NCBI GenBank assembly: GCA_039810885.1 | Contig: JBDHXV010000032.1 | Span: forward strand, 1 to 31,843 | Length of the DNA: 31,843 nt | Origin: BJGO01 sp039810885 | GTDB taxonomy: Bacteria; Bacteroidota; Bacteroidia; Chitinophagales; UBA10324 | Direction: 5' to 3' | Part shown: positions 16,522-26,276 of the stretch, in pieces | Numbering within the stretch: the first letter of the stretch is position 1 | How the letters are laid out: the number at the start of each line of letters is the position of its first letter | The notes under the pieces: generated by a model | Databases searched by the model: none | Told to the model about the DNA's origin: nothing | What the model saw: the letters and a program-made list of their open reading frames with translations, nothing else | Position numbers and translations under genes: made by a program

Positions 16522-17644
16522 GCTTAAGATTTTTTAGTGCAACATCAACTATTCTTTTGTCTGCATCACATATCGCAAGTGTTTTAATCTGCATACGCAA
16601 CTTATCTAACTCTGCTCCATTATTTAATAATTGCATAGCGGTATTGAATAACTCTTGACGAGCATCTGCATCACGCACTAATAATGCAGCCCCCTGATGG
16701 ACCAAAGCCATTGCATTTTTCGTTTGATGATCTTCTGCCACATTAGGCGATGGAACGAGAATAGCCGCTTTACCTAGCACTGCAAGTTCCGCTATGGACA
16801 AGGCTCCTGCCCTGCTAATGACGACATCTGCCATTGTATAAGCAAGATCCATTCTGTTTAGAAAATCAAAAACTTTGACCTTGTCTTTGCAGTCTGATGT
16901 TGCGGAAATTGCTTTTTGATAGTATCCTTTTCCTGTTTGCCATATCATTTGTGTGCCGGAGCGCTTCAATTCCGTCAAGGCATTTTTTGCACTTTCATTT
17001 AATGTCAAAGAGCCGAGGCTTCCGCCAATAACCAATATTGTTTTCTTGTTAGAAAAAAGTCCGAAATACTTTGCAGCTTCTTCCTTATCACTATTTATTT
17101 GTATTAGATCCTTGCGTACCGGATTGCCCGTTAATTGTAATTTTTCTTTTGGGAAAAATTTATCCATCTGTTCATAAGCCACGCAGATTGCCTTACTTCG
17201 CTTTGCCAGAATTTTATTCGTTACACCGGCGTAAGAGTTTTGTTCTTGAATAATTGTTGGTTTACCCAATAACGACGAGATGTATAATACCGGGCCGCTG
17301 GCATATCCTCCGAATCCGATGACCACGTCGGGTTTAAAGCGAGTGATAACGGAGATTGCTTTTGTAAGGCTTGTAACTACTTTAAATGGTAATAATAAAT
17401 TTTCCTTTTTCCAACTCCTTTGATAACCTGCTATGGGAAGGCCAATAATGTGATAACCCGCCGCAGGTACTTTTTCCATTTCCATTCTTCCCTGTGCGCC
17501 TATAAAAAGAATTTCAGAATCGGGATATTTTGCTTTGATATAATTAGCTATAGCGATTGCCGGAAAAATATGTCCTCCGGTTCCACCTGCACTGAGTATG
17601 ACTCTAAGCGGCTTGTGCATTTTGCTTCTGGTCTTCTTGTTCAA
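16508..17644 (-). CDS. murG: Lipid II synthase MurG (GT28 glycosyltransferase)
   Basis: A protein of up to 378 residues that transfers GlcNAc from UDP-GlcNAc to lipid I on the inner face of the membrane. Seen: the glycine-rich acceptor loop SAGGTGGHIFPA near the N-terminus and GFGGYASGPVLY. Next come QEQNSYAGVTNKIL, the second glycine loop VIGGSLGSLTLNE, and SRAGALSIAELA with the downstream HQTKNA donor-binding region. Two starts are possible: the ATG at 17644, or the ATG at 17620 (MHKPLRVILSAGG), which gives 370 residues and a smaller overlap with ftsW. I keep the longer frame but think the shorter start at least as likely. Confidence 0.96.
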   Translation of the reverse strand: MNKKTRSKMHKPLRVILSAGGTGGHIFPAIAIANYIKAKYPDSEILFIGAQGRMEMEKVPAAGYHIIGLPIAGYQRSWKKENLLLPFKVVTSLTKAISVITRFKPDVVIGFGGYASGPVLYISSLLGKPTIIQEQNSYAGVTNKILAKRSKAICVAYEQMDKFFPKEKLQLTGNPVRKDLIQINSDKEEAAKYFGLFSNKKTILVIGGSLGSLTLNESAKNALTELKRSGTQMIWQTGKGYYQKAISATSDCKDKVKVFDFLNRMDLAYTMADVVISRAGALSIAELAVLGKAAILVPSPNVAEDHQTKNAMALVHQGAALLVRDADARQELFNTAMQLLNNGAELDKLRMQIKTLAICDADKRIVDVALKNLKRELA

Positions 17645-18761
17645 CGTATCTGCTTACGCTTAAAATAATTCCAATAGATATGCTGGTGAACCAAATGGAG
17701 GTACCTCCCATACTTATCAAAGGCAGAGTCACACCTGTTACCGGTAATAAATTTACAGCCACTGCCATATTAATGAATGCTTGTATAACTAATGCGAAGC
17801 TTAATCCAATAGCAAGGAAGGCTCCAAAGGCTCCCGGGCTCTTAATAAATATTTTTATACATCGCTGAAGAAAAAGTAAATAAAGAAGGATGATCACTGA
17901 TGCCCCTATTAACCCATACTCTTCTATTATAATGGCGAAGATAAAGTCGGCATAGGGTGAGGGCAAGAAATTTCGTTGCTTACTGTTACCCGGGCCTGCT
18001 CCCACTACCCCTCCATTTGCAATTGCAATTTTGGCTTGCTGCACTTGGTAGGAGCCTTTTTCATCATGCATATAATTGTCGATACGACTTTTCCATGTTA
18101 ACACTCGTGCCTGAAAAGGAGTAAAGAGAGCAATGATAATAATGAGTGTAAGCGCAGTAACCCCTGCTCCAATCATGCTAAAAATATATTTCATCTTAAC
18201 TCTACCAATAAACATAAGCAAAACACATGTTGCAAATAAAATAGATGCAGTAGATAAGTTAGATGGGGCAATTAATGCACATATAATTAAAGGTGGGATA
18301 ACAGCGGGTAAAAAACCATGTTTAAAATCGCGTATCGTATCTTGTTTTTTGGATAAGACTCGTGCCATATACATTATTAACGCAAGCTTTGCCAGGTCAG
18401 AAGTTTGAAACGACATATTAATTACCGGTATGGTAAGCCAACGTTTAGCATTATTAATATCTACACCAAAGAATAGTGTAAAAGCCAATAAGGGAATAGA
18501 GATATAAAGTAATAATTGTGCAATGCGCGAGTAGTATTTGTAATTGACTAAATGGGACAAGTACATAATGAGAATGCCCACTGCAAAAATGACAAGGTGT
18601 TTAAACAGATAATATTCAGTATTGCCCTCCTGATATTTAAATGCCAATGAACCGGTTGAACTGTAAACAGCAAGGCTTGATATTATCGTAAGAAAGATGA
18701 CCGTTAACCATATAACACGGTCTCCTTTTGTTTTTGTTAATAATTGATTGATGTGAAACAT
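17604..18761 (-). CDS. ftsW: SEDS-family septal peptidoglycan polymerase FtsW
   Basis: A 385-residue polytopic SEDS protein, the glycosyltransferase that polymerises lipid II at the septum with FtsI. Hydropathy by eye gives about ten transmembrane helices. Family landmarks include AKRWLTIPVINMSFQTSDLAKLAL (the A-R-W, F-Q-x-S, K block), GVVGAGPGNSKQRNFLPSPYADFIFAIIIEE and LPVTGVTLPLISMGGTS. FtsW and RodA are hard to separate by motif; I call FtsW because the gene lies inside dcw between murD and murG. Its C-terminus (EQEDQKQNAQ) is short and overlaps murG. Confidence 0.95.
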   Translation of the reverse strand: MFHINQLLTKTKGDRVIWLTVIFLTIISSLAVYSSTGSLAFKYQEGNTEYYLFKHLVIFAVGILIMYLSHLVNYKYYSRIAQLLLYISIPLLAFTLFFGVDINNAKRWLTIPVINMSFQTSDLAKLALIMYMARVLSKKQDTIRDFKHGFLPAVIPPLIICALIAPSNLSTASILFATCVLLMFIGRVKMKYIFSMIGAGVTALTLIIIIALFTPFQARVLTWKSRIDNYMHDEKGSYQVQQAKIAIANGGVVGAGPGNSKQRNFLPSPYADFIFAIIIEEYGLIGASVIILLYLLFLQRCIKIFIKSPGAFGAFLAIGLSFALVIQAFINMAVAVNLLPVTGVTLPLISMGGTSIWFTSISIGIILSVSRYVEQEDQKQNAQAA

Positions 18762-18783
18762 AGCTCTTATCGACGAAGAAAGA

Positions 18784-20127
18784 TTACATTGACTTTACAT
18801 CTTGTTTGAACTGACGGCCGCGATCTTCAAAATCTTCAAATAAATCAAAACTTGCACAGGCGGGACTTAACAACACAACATCTCCGGGCGAGGCAAAATG
18901 GCGAGCAGCATGTACGGCATCTTTCATGCTTTCTGTATTCACAATCAAATCAATAGTACGATTGAAGGCTTCATGTATTTTTCTGTTGTCTTTGCCCAAG
19001 CATACAATAGCTTTTACCTTATTCTTAACCACGTCTTTAATCAGATTATAGTCGTTGCCTTTGTCTATGCCTCCTGCAATCCATATTACTGGTTTATTCA
19101 TGCTTTCGAGAGCATACCAAACACTGTTTACATTGGTTGCTTTAGAATCGTTAATATAATCAATTTCATTTATGGTGGCTACAAATTCCAAACGATGTTC
19201 AAGGCTCTTAAAGTCTTGTAAGCTTTCTCGAATCGTTTCTTTGCGAATCTCCAAAATTTGTGCTGCGACTCCTGCAGCCATAGAGTTGTATGCATTGTGC
19301 TTGCCTTGTAGTGCGAGGTCAAAAAGGTTCATGGTAAAATGGTTGTTTTTTAGTTTATAATGGATTTGTTTATTTTCGATATAGGCCCCTTGGTCAACGG
19401 GATGCTGTTGAGAAACCGTTAACGCTTGTGGTGTAATAGAAGCAGGTAAAAACTCTTGCGTACCCTTATCATCTTCGTTGTAGATAAAATAATCTTCAGC
19501 CTTTTGCGCTTGGAGCAGGCGAAATTTTGCTGCGGCATATTTATCTATTTTGTACTCATAGCGATCCAGATGATTGTTGCTGATGTTGGTTAGTACAGCT
19601 ATGTGCGGGCGAAAACGATAGCAGTTATCTAACTGAAAACTGCTGATTTCAATAACATAATAATGAGCAGGTCTTTCTGCAATTTGCCACGCAAAACTTT
19701 TTCCTATGTTGCCTACAAGCGCTACATCAAGTCCTGCCTTATATAGTATGTGATAGATTAAAGACGATGTGGTACTTTTTCCATTTGTGCCGGTTACAGC
19801 AATAAGTTGACTATTCGTGTGATACCATGCAAACTCAATCTCGCTTATTACAGGAATATTCCTTTGCAAAAAGGGTTGAACAATAGCTGCTTTATCTGAG
19901 ATGCCCGGACTTTTGACAACGAGGTCAAATGCATAATTTGCACTGTGTCCATTTTCTTCAAACGTTATATTATTTTTTGTTAAAATATTTTTATACTCCG
20001 TTTCTATCTGCCCTTTCTCACTTACGAATACGTCAAGACCTTGAGATTTAGCCAGTAAAGCTGCTCCTACTCCGCTTTCTGCTGCGCCAAGTACTAGAAT
20101 ATTTTTATATGGAAAATATTTACTCAT
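18784..20127 (-). CDS. murD: UDP-N-acetylmuramoyl-L-alanine--D-glutamate ligase
   Basis: A 447-residue Mur ligase that adds D-Glu to UDP-MurNAc-L-Ala in the cytoplasm. Motifs: the N-terminal VLGAAESGVGAA (12-23), VKSPGIS (71-77), the ATP loop TGTNGKSTTS (112-121) and NISNNHLDRY in the centre. The C-terminal part has INDSKATNVNSV and WIAGGIDKGNDY, then LLSPACASFDLF; these blocks are diagnostic for MurD. Its ATG shares one base with the mraY stop (TAATG). ftsW follows after 22 bases. Confidence 0.97.
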   Translation of the reverse strand: MSKYFPYKNILVLGAAESGVGAALLAKSQGLDVFVSEKGQIETEYKNILTKNNITFEENGHSANYAFDLVVKSPGISDKAAIVQPFLQRNIPVISEIEFAWYHTNSQLIAVTGTNGKSTTSSLIYHILYKAGLDVALVGNIGKSFAWQIAERPAHYYVIEISSFQLDNCYRFRPHIAVLTNISNNHLDRYEYKIDKYAAAKFRLLQAQKAEDYFIYNEDDKGTQEFLPASITPQALTVSQQHPVDQGAYIENKQIHYKLKNNHFTMNLFDLALQGKHNAYNSMAAGVAAQILEIRKETIRESLQDFKSLEHRLEFVATINEIDYINDSKATNVNSVWYALESMNKPVIWIAGGIDKGNDYNLIKDVVKNKVKAIVCLGKDNRKIHEAFNRTIDLIVNTESMKDAVHAARHFASPGDVVLLSPACASFDLFEDFEDRGRQFKQDVKSM

Positions 20128-21383
20128 TAACGGAGTTTAAGCGTTACAATAGTGAGAACAGCCAGCATAATGCCCACAATCCAAAAACGAGTTACAATCT
20201 TTGGTTCGGGATAGTTAAGTTTCTGATAATGATGATGCAAGGGTGACATCTTAAATATTCTACGCCCCTCTCCGAATTTTCTTTTTGTGTATTTGAAATA
20301 TCCAACTTGTATCATTACAGATAGATTTTCAACTAAAAAGATTCCACACAATATAGGAATCAGCAATTCCTTTCTAAGAATAATTGCTAAAGATGCGATG
20401 ATGCCTCCGAGAGCAAGGCTACCTGTATCGCCCATGAAGACTTGTGCCGGGAAGGAGTTATACCAGAGGAATCCAATGCAGGCTCCGACAAAAGCGGCTA
20501 TGAAAATTACCAACTCACCGGTGTTGGGAATATACATGATGTTTAAATAATTGGCAGCAACAATATTTCCTGATACATAAGCAAAAACACCAAGTGTAAC
20601 ACCGATAATAGCAGAAGTCCCGGTTGCTAATCCATCAATTCCGTCTGTAATATTTGCGCCATTCGATACGGCTGTGATTATAAATATAACGATAAGCGTA
20701 TATATAATCCAGGTATATTTTTCGTAATGTTCATCGAGCCAAGTAATCAGCCTTGAATAGTTGAATTCATGATTCTTCACAAAGGGTATTGTGGTAATAG
20801 GCACTCGTGCCTCAACAAAACGATCTCGTATCAGGGAATCTGCTGATTCCATGGTTGTGGTGGTATTGTATGTTGTATTTGTTGCTTCTGTGTTTACCTT
20901 TTCGCGAAGTACTGTTACATTCTGATTGAATGATAGTGTAAGGCCAACGATAAGGCCAAGTCCAAGTTGTCCTATAACTTTAAAACTTCCCTCAAGTCCT
21001 CGTTTGTCTTTCTTAAATACTTTGATATAATCGTCCAAGAAGCCTATGACTCCGAGCCATATTGTTGTTAACAACATCAGGATGATATACACATTATTAA
21101 TTTTTGCAAATAATGCCGTGGGTATCAGAATAGCACTTAGTATAATCAATCCCCCCATTGTTGGTGTTCCCTGTTTTTTCATCTGACCTTCTAAACCAAG
21201 ATCCCGAATGATTTCTCCGATTTGTTGCTTTTGTAAGAATCTAACAATGGATTTCCCGAAGACAAGAGAAATCAATAAGGAAACAATTACAGCCATCAAT
21301 GCACGGAATGATATATATTGGAACACTCCAGCTCCGCTAAGGTTGTAATGTTCTTTAAGATATTTAAATAAATAATAAAGCAT
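20127..21383 (-). CDS. mraY: Phospho-N-acetylmuramoyl-pentapeptide-transferase MraY
   Basis: A 418-residue inner-membrane enzyme that moves phospho-MurNAc-pentapeptide to undecaprenyl phosphate, giving lipid I. Conserved blocks: KKQGTPTMGGL near residue 70, the catalytic GFLDDYIKV, and SNGANITDGIDGLATG. AQVFMGDTGSLALGG and the PLHHHYQKLNY loop follow. It is about 60 residues longer than E. coli MraY. The extra length is a Thr-rich periplasmic or loop insertion at about 160-215 (starting after LSFNQNVTVLREKV), a known type of insertion in Bacteroidota MraY. Only two bases separate it from murE. Confidence 0.97.
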   Translation of the reverse strand: MLYYLFKYLKEHYNLSGAGVFQYISFRALMAVIVSLLISLVFGKSIVRFLQKQQIGEIIRDLGLEGQMKKQGTPTMGGLIILSAILIPTALFAKINNVYIILMLLTTIWLGVIGFLDDYIKVFKKDKRGLEGSFKVIGQLGLGLIVGLTLSFNQNVTVLREKVNTEATNTTYNTTTTMESADSLIRDRFVEARVPITTIPFVKNHEFNYSRLITWLDEHYEKYTWIIYTLIVIFIITAVSNGANITDGIDGLATGTSAIIGVTLGVFAYVSGNIVAANYLNIMYIPNTGELVIFIAAFVGACIGFLWYNSFPAQVFMGDTGSLALGGIIASLAIILRKELLIPILCGIFLVENLSVMIQVGYFKYTKRKFGEGRRIFKMSPLHHHYQKLNYPEPKIVTRFWIVGIMLAVLTIVTLKLR

Positions 21384-21385
21384 AT

Positions 21386-22852
21386 TTATTTCTCGTTGTT
21401 CGTCAGAGTTTCGTTTAAAATTTGTTTATCGTCAAAAGGATATTTTACACCTTTTATTTCCTGATATTTCTCGTGCCCTTTGCCTGCTACAAGAATAATA
21501 TCATTGGCGCGTGAAAATTTTACGGCAGCACGAATGGCTTCTTTTCTATCGGAAATGACTAAAGTGTGTGCTTGCTTATGCGGCAATATCCCCTTCTTCA
21601 TTTCATCTAAAATCTCCTCCGGGTTTTCAGTACGCGGGTTATCTGAAGTTAGGATTAATAGATCGCTGTATTCGCTAGCGACCTTAGCCATCATTGGTCT
21701 CTTACCTTTATCTCTGTCTCCTCCGCATCCTATAAGTGTTATTAATTGTTCACTTCCGGTACGGATTTTTTGAATTGTTTGCAACACCTTTTCCAGAGCA
21801 TCCGGTGTGTGAGCATAATCTACAATACTTATGATTTTGTTTTTAGGTGAAACCATATAATCAAATCGTCCTTCTGCAGGCTTTAACTGACTGATAGCTG
21901 TTAAAGCATCTTCCTTAGAAAGGCCTAAGAGTTGAGTTGCACCATAAATAGAAAGTAAATTATATGCATTAAACTCGCCACATAATGCGGTGTGAACATC
22001 GGTTCCCTCAATCTGAAGTAACAAGCCTTCAAAACTATTCTCCATTACTTTCGCATGGAAGTCAGCCGGCATATTCAAACTGTAGAAATATTTCTTCGCT
22101 TTTGTGTTTTGCAACATGATACGGCCATTACGATCATCGACATTACTGAGTGCGAAGGAACTTGGTGGCAAGTCATTAAATAATTTTTGCTTTGCCTGTA
22201 TATAGTTTTCAAAAGTTCCGTGATAATCGAGATGGTCTCGTGTGATATTTGTAAAAATAGCCCCGGCAAATGAGATATTTTTTATACGATGCTGTTGTAT
22301 GGCATGTGAACTAGCTTCCATAAAACAATGTGTGCAAGCATTATCTGCCATCTCTGCTAACAGCTTATTCAATGTAATACTATCCGGAGTTGTATGAGTT
22401 GCTGGAAGCGTATTATCATTAATTCTATTCTCTACCGTAGAGAGTAAGCCCACATTGTACCCCAATGATCGAAATAAGCGGTATAATAAAGTGGCTACGG
22501 TCGTTTTGCCATTGGTCCCCGTTACTGCAACAACCTTGATTTTTGAGGATGGGTTGTCGTAAAAATTAGAGGCGATCTTTGAAGTGGCAACTGTTGAATC
22601 CTGCACTCGAATGTATGTAACCGAGTGGTTGAAAGCCTTCGGCATAACTTCACATACAATTACACTAGCACCCTTCTTTATCACATCATCTATGTATTGA
22701 TGTCCATCGGTTTGAGTTCCTTTAATAGCTATAAATAAAGAGCCGTGTGTTACCTGACGTGAGTCGAAAGTAATTGACTGAATAGCAGCGGCCATGTTCC
22801 CGGCTGTTTCCAACAGAGCTACACCATAGAGTATATCAGATAGTGCCTTCAT
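21386..22852 (-). CDS. murE: UDP-MurNAc-tripeptide synthetase MurE (meso-DAP type)
   Basis: A 488-residue Mur ligase that adds the third stem residue. Motifs: the N-terminal FDSRQVTHGSLFIAIKG (29-45), the ATP loop VTGTNGKTTVA (110-120), TTPDSITLNKLLAEM and NITRDHLDYHGT. Near the C-terminus comes TSDNPRTENP with the DNPR tetrad at 404-407, and then VAGKGHEKYQ. DNPR is the established signature of meso-diaminopimelate-adding MurE (Lys-adding enzymes differ), so the wall of this organism should be meso-DAP type. The start overlaps the ftsI stop by four bases. murF is not downstream, unlike in E. coli. Confidence 0.97.
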   Translation of the reverse strand: MKALSDILYGVALLETAGNMAAAIQSITFDSRQVTHGSLFIAIKGTQTDGHQYIDDVIKKGASVIVCEVMPKAFNHSVTYIRVQDSTVATSKIASNFYDNPSSKIKVVAVTGTNGKTTVATLLYRLFRSLGYNVGLLSTVENRINDNTLPATHTTPDSITLNKLLAEMADNACTHCFMEASSHAIQQHRIKNISFAGAIFTNITRDHLDYHGTFENYIQAKQKLFNDLPPSSFALSNVDDRNGRIMLQNTKAKKYFYSLNMPADFHAKVMENSFEGLLLQIEGTDVHTALCGEFNAYNLLSIYGATQLLGLSKEDALTAISQLKPAEGRFDYMVSPKNKIISIVDYAHTPDALEKVLQTIQKIRTGSEQLITLIGCGGDRDKGKRPMMAKVASEYSDLLILTSDNPRTENPEEILDEMKKGILPHKQAHTLVISDRKEAIRAAVKFSRANDIILVAGKGHEKYQEIKGVKYPFDDKQILNETLTNNEK

Positions 22853-24951
22853 AAGCCCAAAGTCAGTTGTATGATTTGTTCATTATTAATCGGAGTTCCG
22901 GCTTTTATGGATTGTGTGCGAACAGATCCATACCCACTGTATTGAACTTGTATTCCTTTAGACTCTAATAAATACAGAGCATTTTTAATGCCCATACCAA
23001 TTACGTTAGGAACTGCATTCTCCTGATTATTGATTTCTTTAACTGTAACCGTAGAATCTTTAATAATCGGATTAACCCAAGTTCCCGAAGAAGTATTGAT
23101 CATTGGTATTCCAAAATCTTTATAAATCTGACTGACATCCTGATTTAGTCCGGCATACAGGTTTAATACTTTCATTTTATTCGTAACTTGTACTTGTGGA
23201 TGCATTGTTAATTGTGATGCATATACATTGTCGGCAATCTCTTTAAATACAGGAGCAGCAACCTGAGAGCCGTAATAGCCATTCTTACGTGGATTATTTA
23301 CCACAACAGCAATCGAGTATAATGGGTTGTTTGCCGGGAAATATCCGATGAAACTTGCCTGATAAATTTTGCTAGCCTGATATCCGGCTCCCGGCATGGC
23401 AATCTGTGCTGTGCCTGTTTTTCCGGCTAGCGAATAATATGGGTTAAAAAACTGTTTGGCGGTTCCTTCAATGACTACGGATTCAAGCAAATCTTTTAGA
23501 TATAGAATAGTCTGCGGTGAAGCTATTTTTTCATTTATTACAACAGGACTTGTTTGTTCTATAATTTTATTATACTCTCTCACCGATTCAACCAAGTAAG
23601 GCTTCATCATCTTTCCGTTATTGGCCACGGCATTATATAAAGTCAACAAGCGTAGTGGAGTCATATTCAACTCATATCCAACGGACATCCAAGGTAATGA
23701 CACCCTTGACCAATCCTTATCTAACGTCGTTTTGATTCTGGGCTTTGATTCACCCGGTATTTCTATTCCGGTTAATTGATCTAGCTGCAAACGACGAAGG
23801 TGATTCAAATACAAGTCCGGATTTTTACTATAGTATTGATAGACAAGCTTTGAAATACCAACATTCGAGGAGTGAGCAAAAGCGCTGCGAATTGATAATT
23901 CTTTAAAGCCATGATCCTCCGCATCTTTCATCACTTGATTAAAATAAACTTTGACTCCATTTTCTACATCCACCATCTGATCCGGTTTTATATAACCATC
24001 TTCAAACAAGGCAAGCATTGATGCGAGTTTAAATGTAGAGCCCGGCTCTAAGCCCTCACCAACTGCATAATTCATCGTTTCTGCGTATGTGGAATCGCTG
24101 ATGCGCCCAAGGTTGGCAATCGCTTTAATCTTCCCTGTGCTGACTTCCATCACAATCACACAACCATGATCAGCATTATGATTTAATAAGGTTTTTAATA
24201 AAGCGTGTTCGGCTAAGTCTTGTAACCAGACATCAAGTGTGGTATAAACATCTTTGCCATTTACCGGATCCATTTCTTGTTCATCGTTCAGCGGCAACCA
24301 TATTCCATTGCCCGCCTTTTGCATTAATTGTTTTCCGGAAATGCCTTTTAGTACATCATTCTTGTTTGCTTCTATTCCTACCGGCTGAATATTATTGTCT
24401 CGCACATAACCAATAGTTCTTTTAGCTAAAATCTGATATGGATAAACTCGCTTATTAAATTGAGAAACAATGAGACCGCCTGTGTTGCGGCCTAATTTTA
24501 AAATTGGATATTTCTTTAGCTCTTGCAACTCAACATACGAGACATTATTTTTTATCAAATGATACCGCTCTTTATTCTTACGTGCTTGTGATAAATCCAT
24601 ATAATACTCATATCCTGTTTTGTTTCCGAATAATCCACTGAGTGCATCAGACAGGCTTCGAATGTCTTTTTTAAACATGTCATCCGTAAGGCCTTGTGCC
24701 ATCATATCCATTCGAATTTCAAATACAGGTAATGATGTTGCCAATAATTTACCGTCCGAGGCATATATATTACCACGATCAGCTTCAACCGTTCTAATTT
24801 GTGTTGTTAAACTATCGGATAGGCTTCTCCAATAGCTCCCTTCGATCGTCTGCAAATGAAAGATATGATAGAGTATAGCCCCTCCAAAAATCATCATACC
24901 GATGTAGGCTATACCTATACGTTGTAATATGATATTTTTAGTTTCTGCCAT
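22849..24951 (-). CDS. ftsI: Septal penicillin-binding protein (FtsI/PBP3-like) with one PASTA domain
   Basis: A 700-residue class B PBP, the transpeptidase that crosslinks septal peptidoglycan with FtsW. Layout: a short cytoplasmic start, a transmembrane helix (about 12-32), the pedestal domain with EADRGNIYASDGKLLATS (56-73), and the transpeptidase domain. Its active-site motifs are Ser305-T-F-Lys308 (EPGSTFKLAS), SSN (361-363) and KTGT (511-514). The C-terminus (about 640-700) is a single PASTA-like domain (VPNVIGMGIKNALYLLESKG). PASTA on FtsI is common in Bacteroidota and in some Gram-positives but absent from E. coli. It overlaps the ftsL-like gene by 14 bases and murE by four. Confidence 0.96.
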   Translation of the reverse strand: MAETKNIILQRIGIAYIGMMIFGGAILYHIFHLQTIEGSYWRSLSDSLTTQIRTVEADRGNIYASDGKLLATSLPVFEIRMDMMAQGLTDDMFKKDIRSLSDALSGLFGNKTGYEYYMDLSQARKNKERYHLIKNNVSYVELQELKKYPILKLGRNTGGLIVSQFNKRVYPYQILAKRTIGYVRDNNIQPVGIEANKNDVLKGISGKQLMQKAGNGIWLPLNDEQEMDPVNGKDVYTTLDVWLQDLAEHALLKTLLNHNADHGCVIVMEVSTGKIKAIANLGRISDSTYAETMNYAVGEGLEPGSTFKLASMLALFEDGYIKPDQMVDVENGVKVYFNQVMKDAEDHGFKELSIRSAFAHSSNVGISKLVYQYYSKNPDLYLNHLRRLQLDQLTGIEIPGESKPRIKTTLDKDWSRVSLPWMSVGYELNMTPLRLLTLYNAVANNGKMMKPYLVESVREYNKIIEQTSPVVINEKIASPQTILYLKDLLESVVIEGTAKQFFNPYYSLAGKTGTAQIAMPGAGYQASKIYQASFIGYFPANNPLYSIAVVVNNPRKNGYYGSQVAAPVFKEIADNVYASQLTMHPQVQVTNKMKVLNLYAGLNQDVSQIYKDFGIPMINTSSGTWVNPIIKDSTVTVKEINNQENAVPNVIGMGIKNALYLLESKGIQVQYSGYGSVRTQSIKAGTPINNEQIIQLTLGL

Positions 24952-25366
24952 TTGTGGGTACTTGAATTTTTATAGGAGGTTGCTTTAACTCTTGTATTCC
25001 GGTTGTGCGCAACTGTTCTGCAATCCAGGATTGTTGCGATTTGTGCTCGAGTTCCGACTTAAGGTTAATATATTCCCATTTTAATTGCTTCACTTGCTGC
25101 TCATTCTGATTCAGCTTTTTTATAGATTTCATTGCATAATGATTGTTGCCTATATAGAGAAGAAATAAAAATGCGATAAACAGCAAGAAAGACAGATTGG
25201 CCACCACTCCTTCGAAGCCGATATATTTTGACATATCGGTAATATCAAAGAGGTTACGCTTTTTCTTGCGAGGCTTTGATGCACCGATAGGTTCGGTAAC
25301 GGTCTCTTTAGTTACCTCGGTTGCGTGAGTATTCTTTGGGCTATTTATATAGTCTTCAGGTGTCAT
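24938..25366 (-). CDS. ftsL: FtsL-like division protein
   Basis: A 142-residue bitopic protein at the place of ftsL between rsmH and ftsI. The frame is open further upstream (to 25432), but that part overlaps rsmH. The ATG at 25366 starts one base after the rsmH stop and gives MTPEDYINSPKN, so I choose it. Layout: a hydrophilic, Lys/Arg-rich cytoplasmic N-terminus (KPRKKKRN), one transmembrane helix (LSFLLFIAFLFLLYIG), then a coiled-coil-like stretch (KLNQNEQQVKQLKWEYINLK), and a short tail. Sequence identity to E. coli FtsL is not visible; the call rests on topology, the coiled coil and position. It matches the FtsL-like family of Bacteroidota in style. Confidence 0.85.
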   Translation of the reverse strand: MTPEDYINSPKNTHATEVTKETVTEPIGASKPRKKKRNLFDITDMSKYIGFEGVVANLSFLLFIAFLFLLYIGNNHYAMKSIKKLNQNEQQVKQLKWEYINLKSELEHKSQQSWIAEQLRTTGIQELKQPPIKIQVPTNGRN

Positions 25367-25367
25367 G

Positions 25368-26276
25368 TTATATTTTTTCTGCAGCACGTAGTTTAGCACT
25401 GCGACTGCGGGTGTTTTGTTTTTGTTCGTCAAGTGAAGCGCTCAGGGCCTTTTTCGTTAGTATGTGGAAATAATTCTTTGTATTCCCATAAAAATCTTTT
25501 TGTTGCTCTCCCCGAATGTTTCCAGTTTTAAAAAGATTCTTCACCATGCGATCCTCTAATGAATGATAGGTAATAATAACTGCACGCCCTCCCGGCTTGA
25601 GGATATCATAAATGCTTGCCAAGAGTTCTTGCAAGGCACCCATCTCATCGTTGACTTCTATACGCAGTGCCTGAAAAACCTTTGCAAGGTATTGATGACG
25701 GTTGCCCCGTATCAGATGATTAATGCGTTGTACAAAGTCTTGCGTTGTATCAAATACATGATGTAATCGCGATTGAACAATAAATGCTGCTAAAGATTTT
25801 GCGTTCGTGACTTCTCCATAGTGGCCCAACAAATAGTGTAAACGTGCTTCGTCATACTGATTCAAGATTTCTGCCGCTGTAAGTTGTGAAGATTGATTCA
25901 TTCGCATATCGAGTTTCGTGTCGAAACGAAATGAGAAGCCCCGCTTTGCTGCATCAAATTGATGAGAGGAAACGCCTAAATCTGCCAACAAACCATCTAC
26001 TTCCTTCACTTGATAATATTTCAAATAACGTTTTAGAAATCTGAAGTTATGTGGCACATAAATCATTCTCTCATCTTCCCACACGTTTCTTGCTGCATCC
26101 TCATCCTGATCAAACACCAACAATTTCCCGCGCTCACCTAACCTTTTTATAATCTCTCTGCTATGACCTCCTCCTCCAAACGTAGCATCTACATAAGTGC
26201 CATCTTCTCTAATCTGAAGCCATTCCATCGCTTCAGCAAGCAAGACAGGCTTATGATAAACTGAAGCCTCCTCCAT
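25368..26276 (-). CDS. rsmH: 16S rRNA (cytosine(1402)-N(4))-methyltransferase RsmH
   Basis: A 302-residue SAM-dependent methyltransferase (formerly MraW) that modifies C1402 in the ribosomal P site. Motifs: YHKPVLLAEAMEWL (7-20), SAM loop YVDATFGGGGHSREI (27-41), LLADLGVSSHQFD, RGFSFRFDTKLDMRM, and near the C-terminus FQALRIEVNDEMGAL and IITYHSLEDRMVKNLF. Length and motif order are normal. It overlaps mraZ by 26 bases, so its translation is probably coupled to mraZ. Confidence 0.97.
   Translation of the reverse strand: MEEASVYHKPVLLAEAMEWLQIREDGTYVDATFGGGGHSREIIKRLGERGKLLVFDQDEDAARNVWEDERMIYVPHNFRFLKRYLKYYQVKEVDGLLADLGVSSHQFDAAKRGFSFRFDTKLDMRMNQSSQLTAAEILNQYDEARLHYLLGHYGEVTNAKSLAAFIVQSRLHHVFDTTQDFVQRINHLIRGNRHQYLAKVFQALRIEVNDEMGALQELLASIYDILKPGGRAVIITYHSLEDRMVKNLFKTGNIRGEQQKDFYGNTKNYFHILTKKALSASLDEQKQNTRSRSAKLRAAEKI

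Noticed and set aside
18898..19221. A 107-codon open frame on the plus strand
   Set aside because: Antisense to murD. Composition is aromatic and Ile/Asn-rich without a recognisable fold, so it is a shadow frame.
25367..25432. Longer start for the FtsL-like protein
   Set aside because: This part lies within the rsmH coding region. The ATG at 25366 follows the rsmH stop by one base and gives a normal-length protein.
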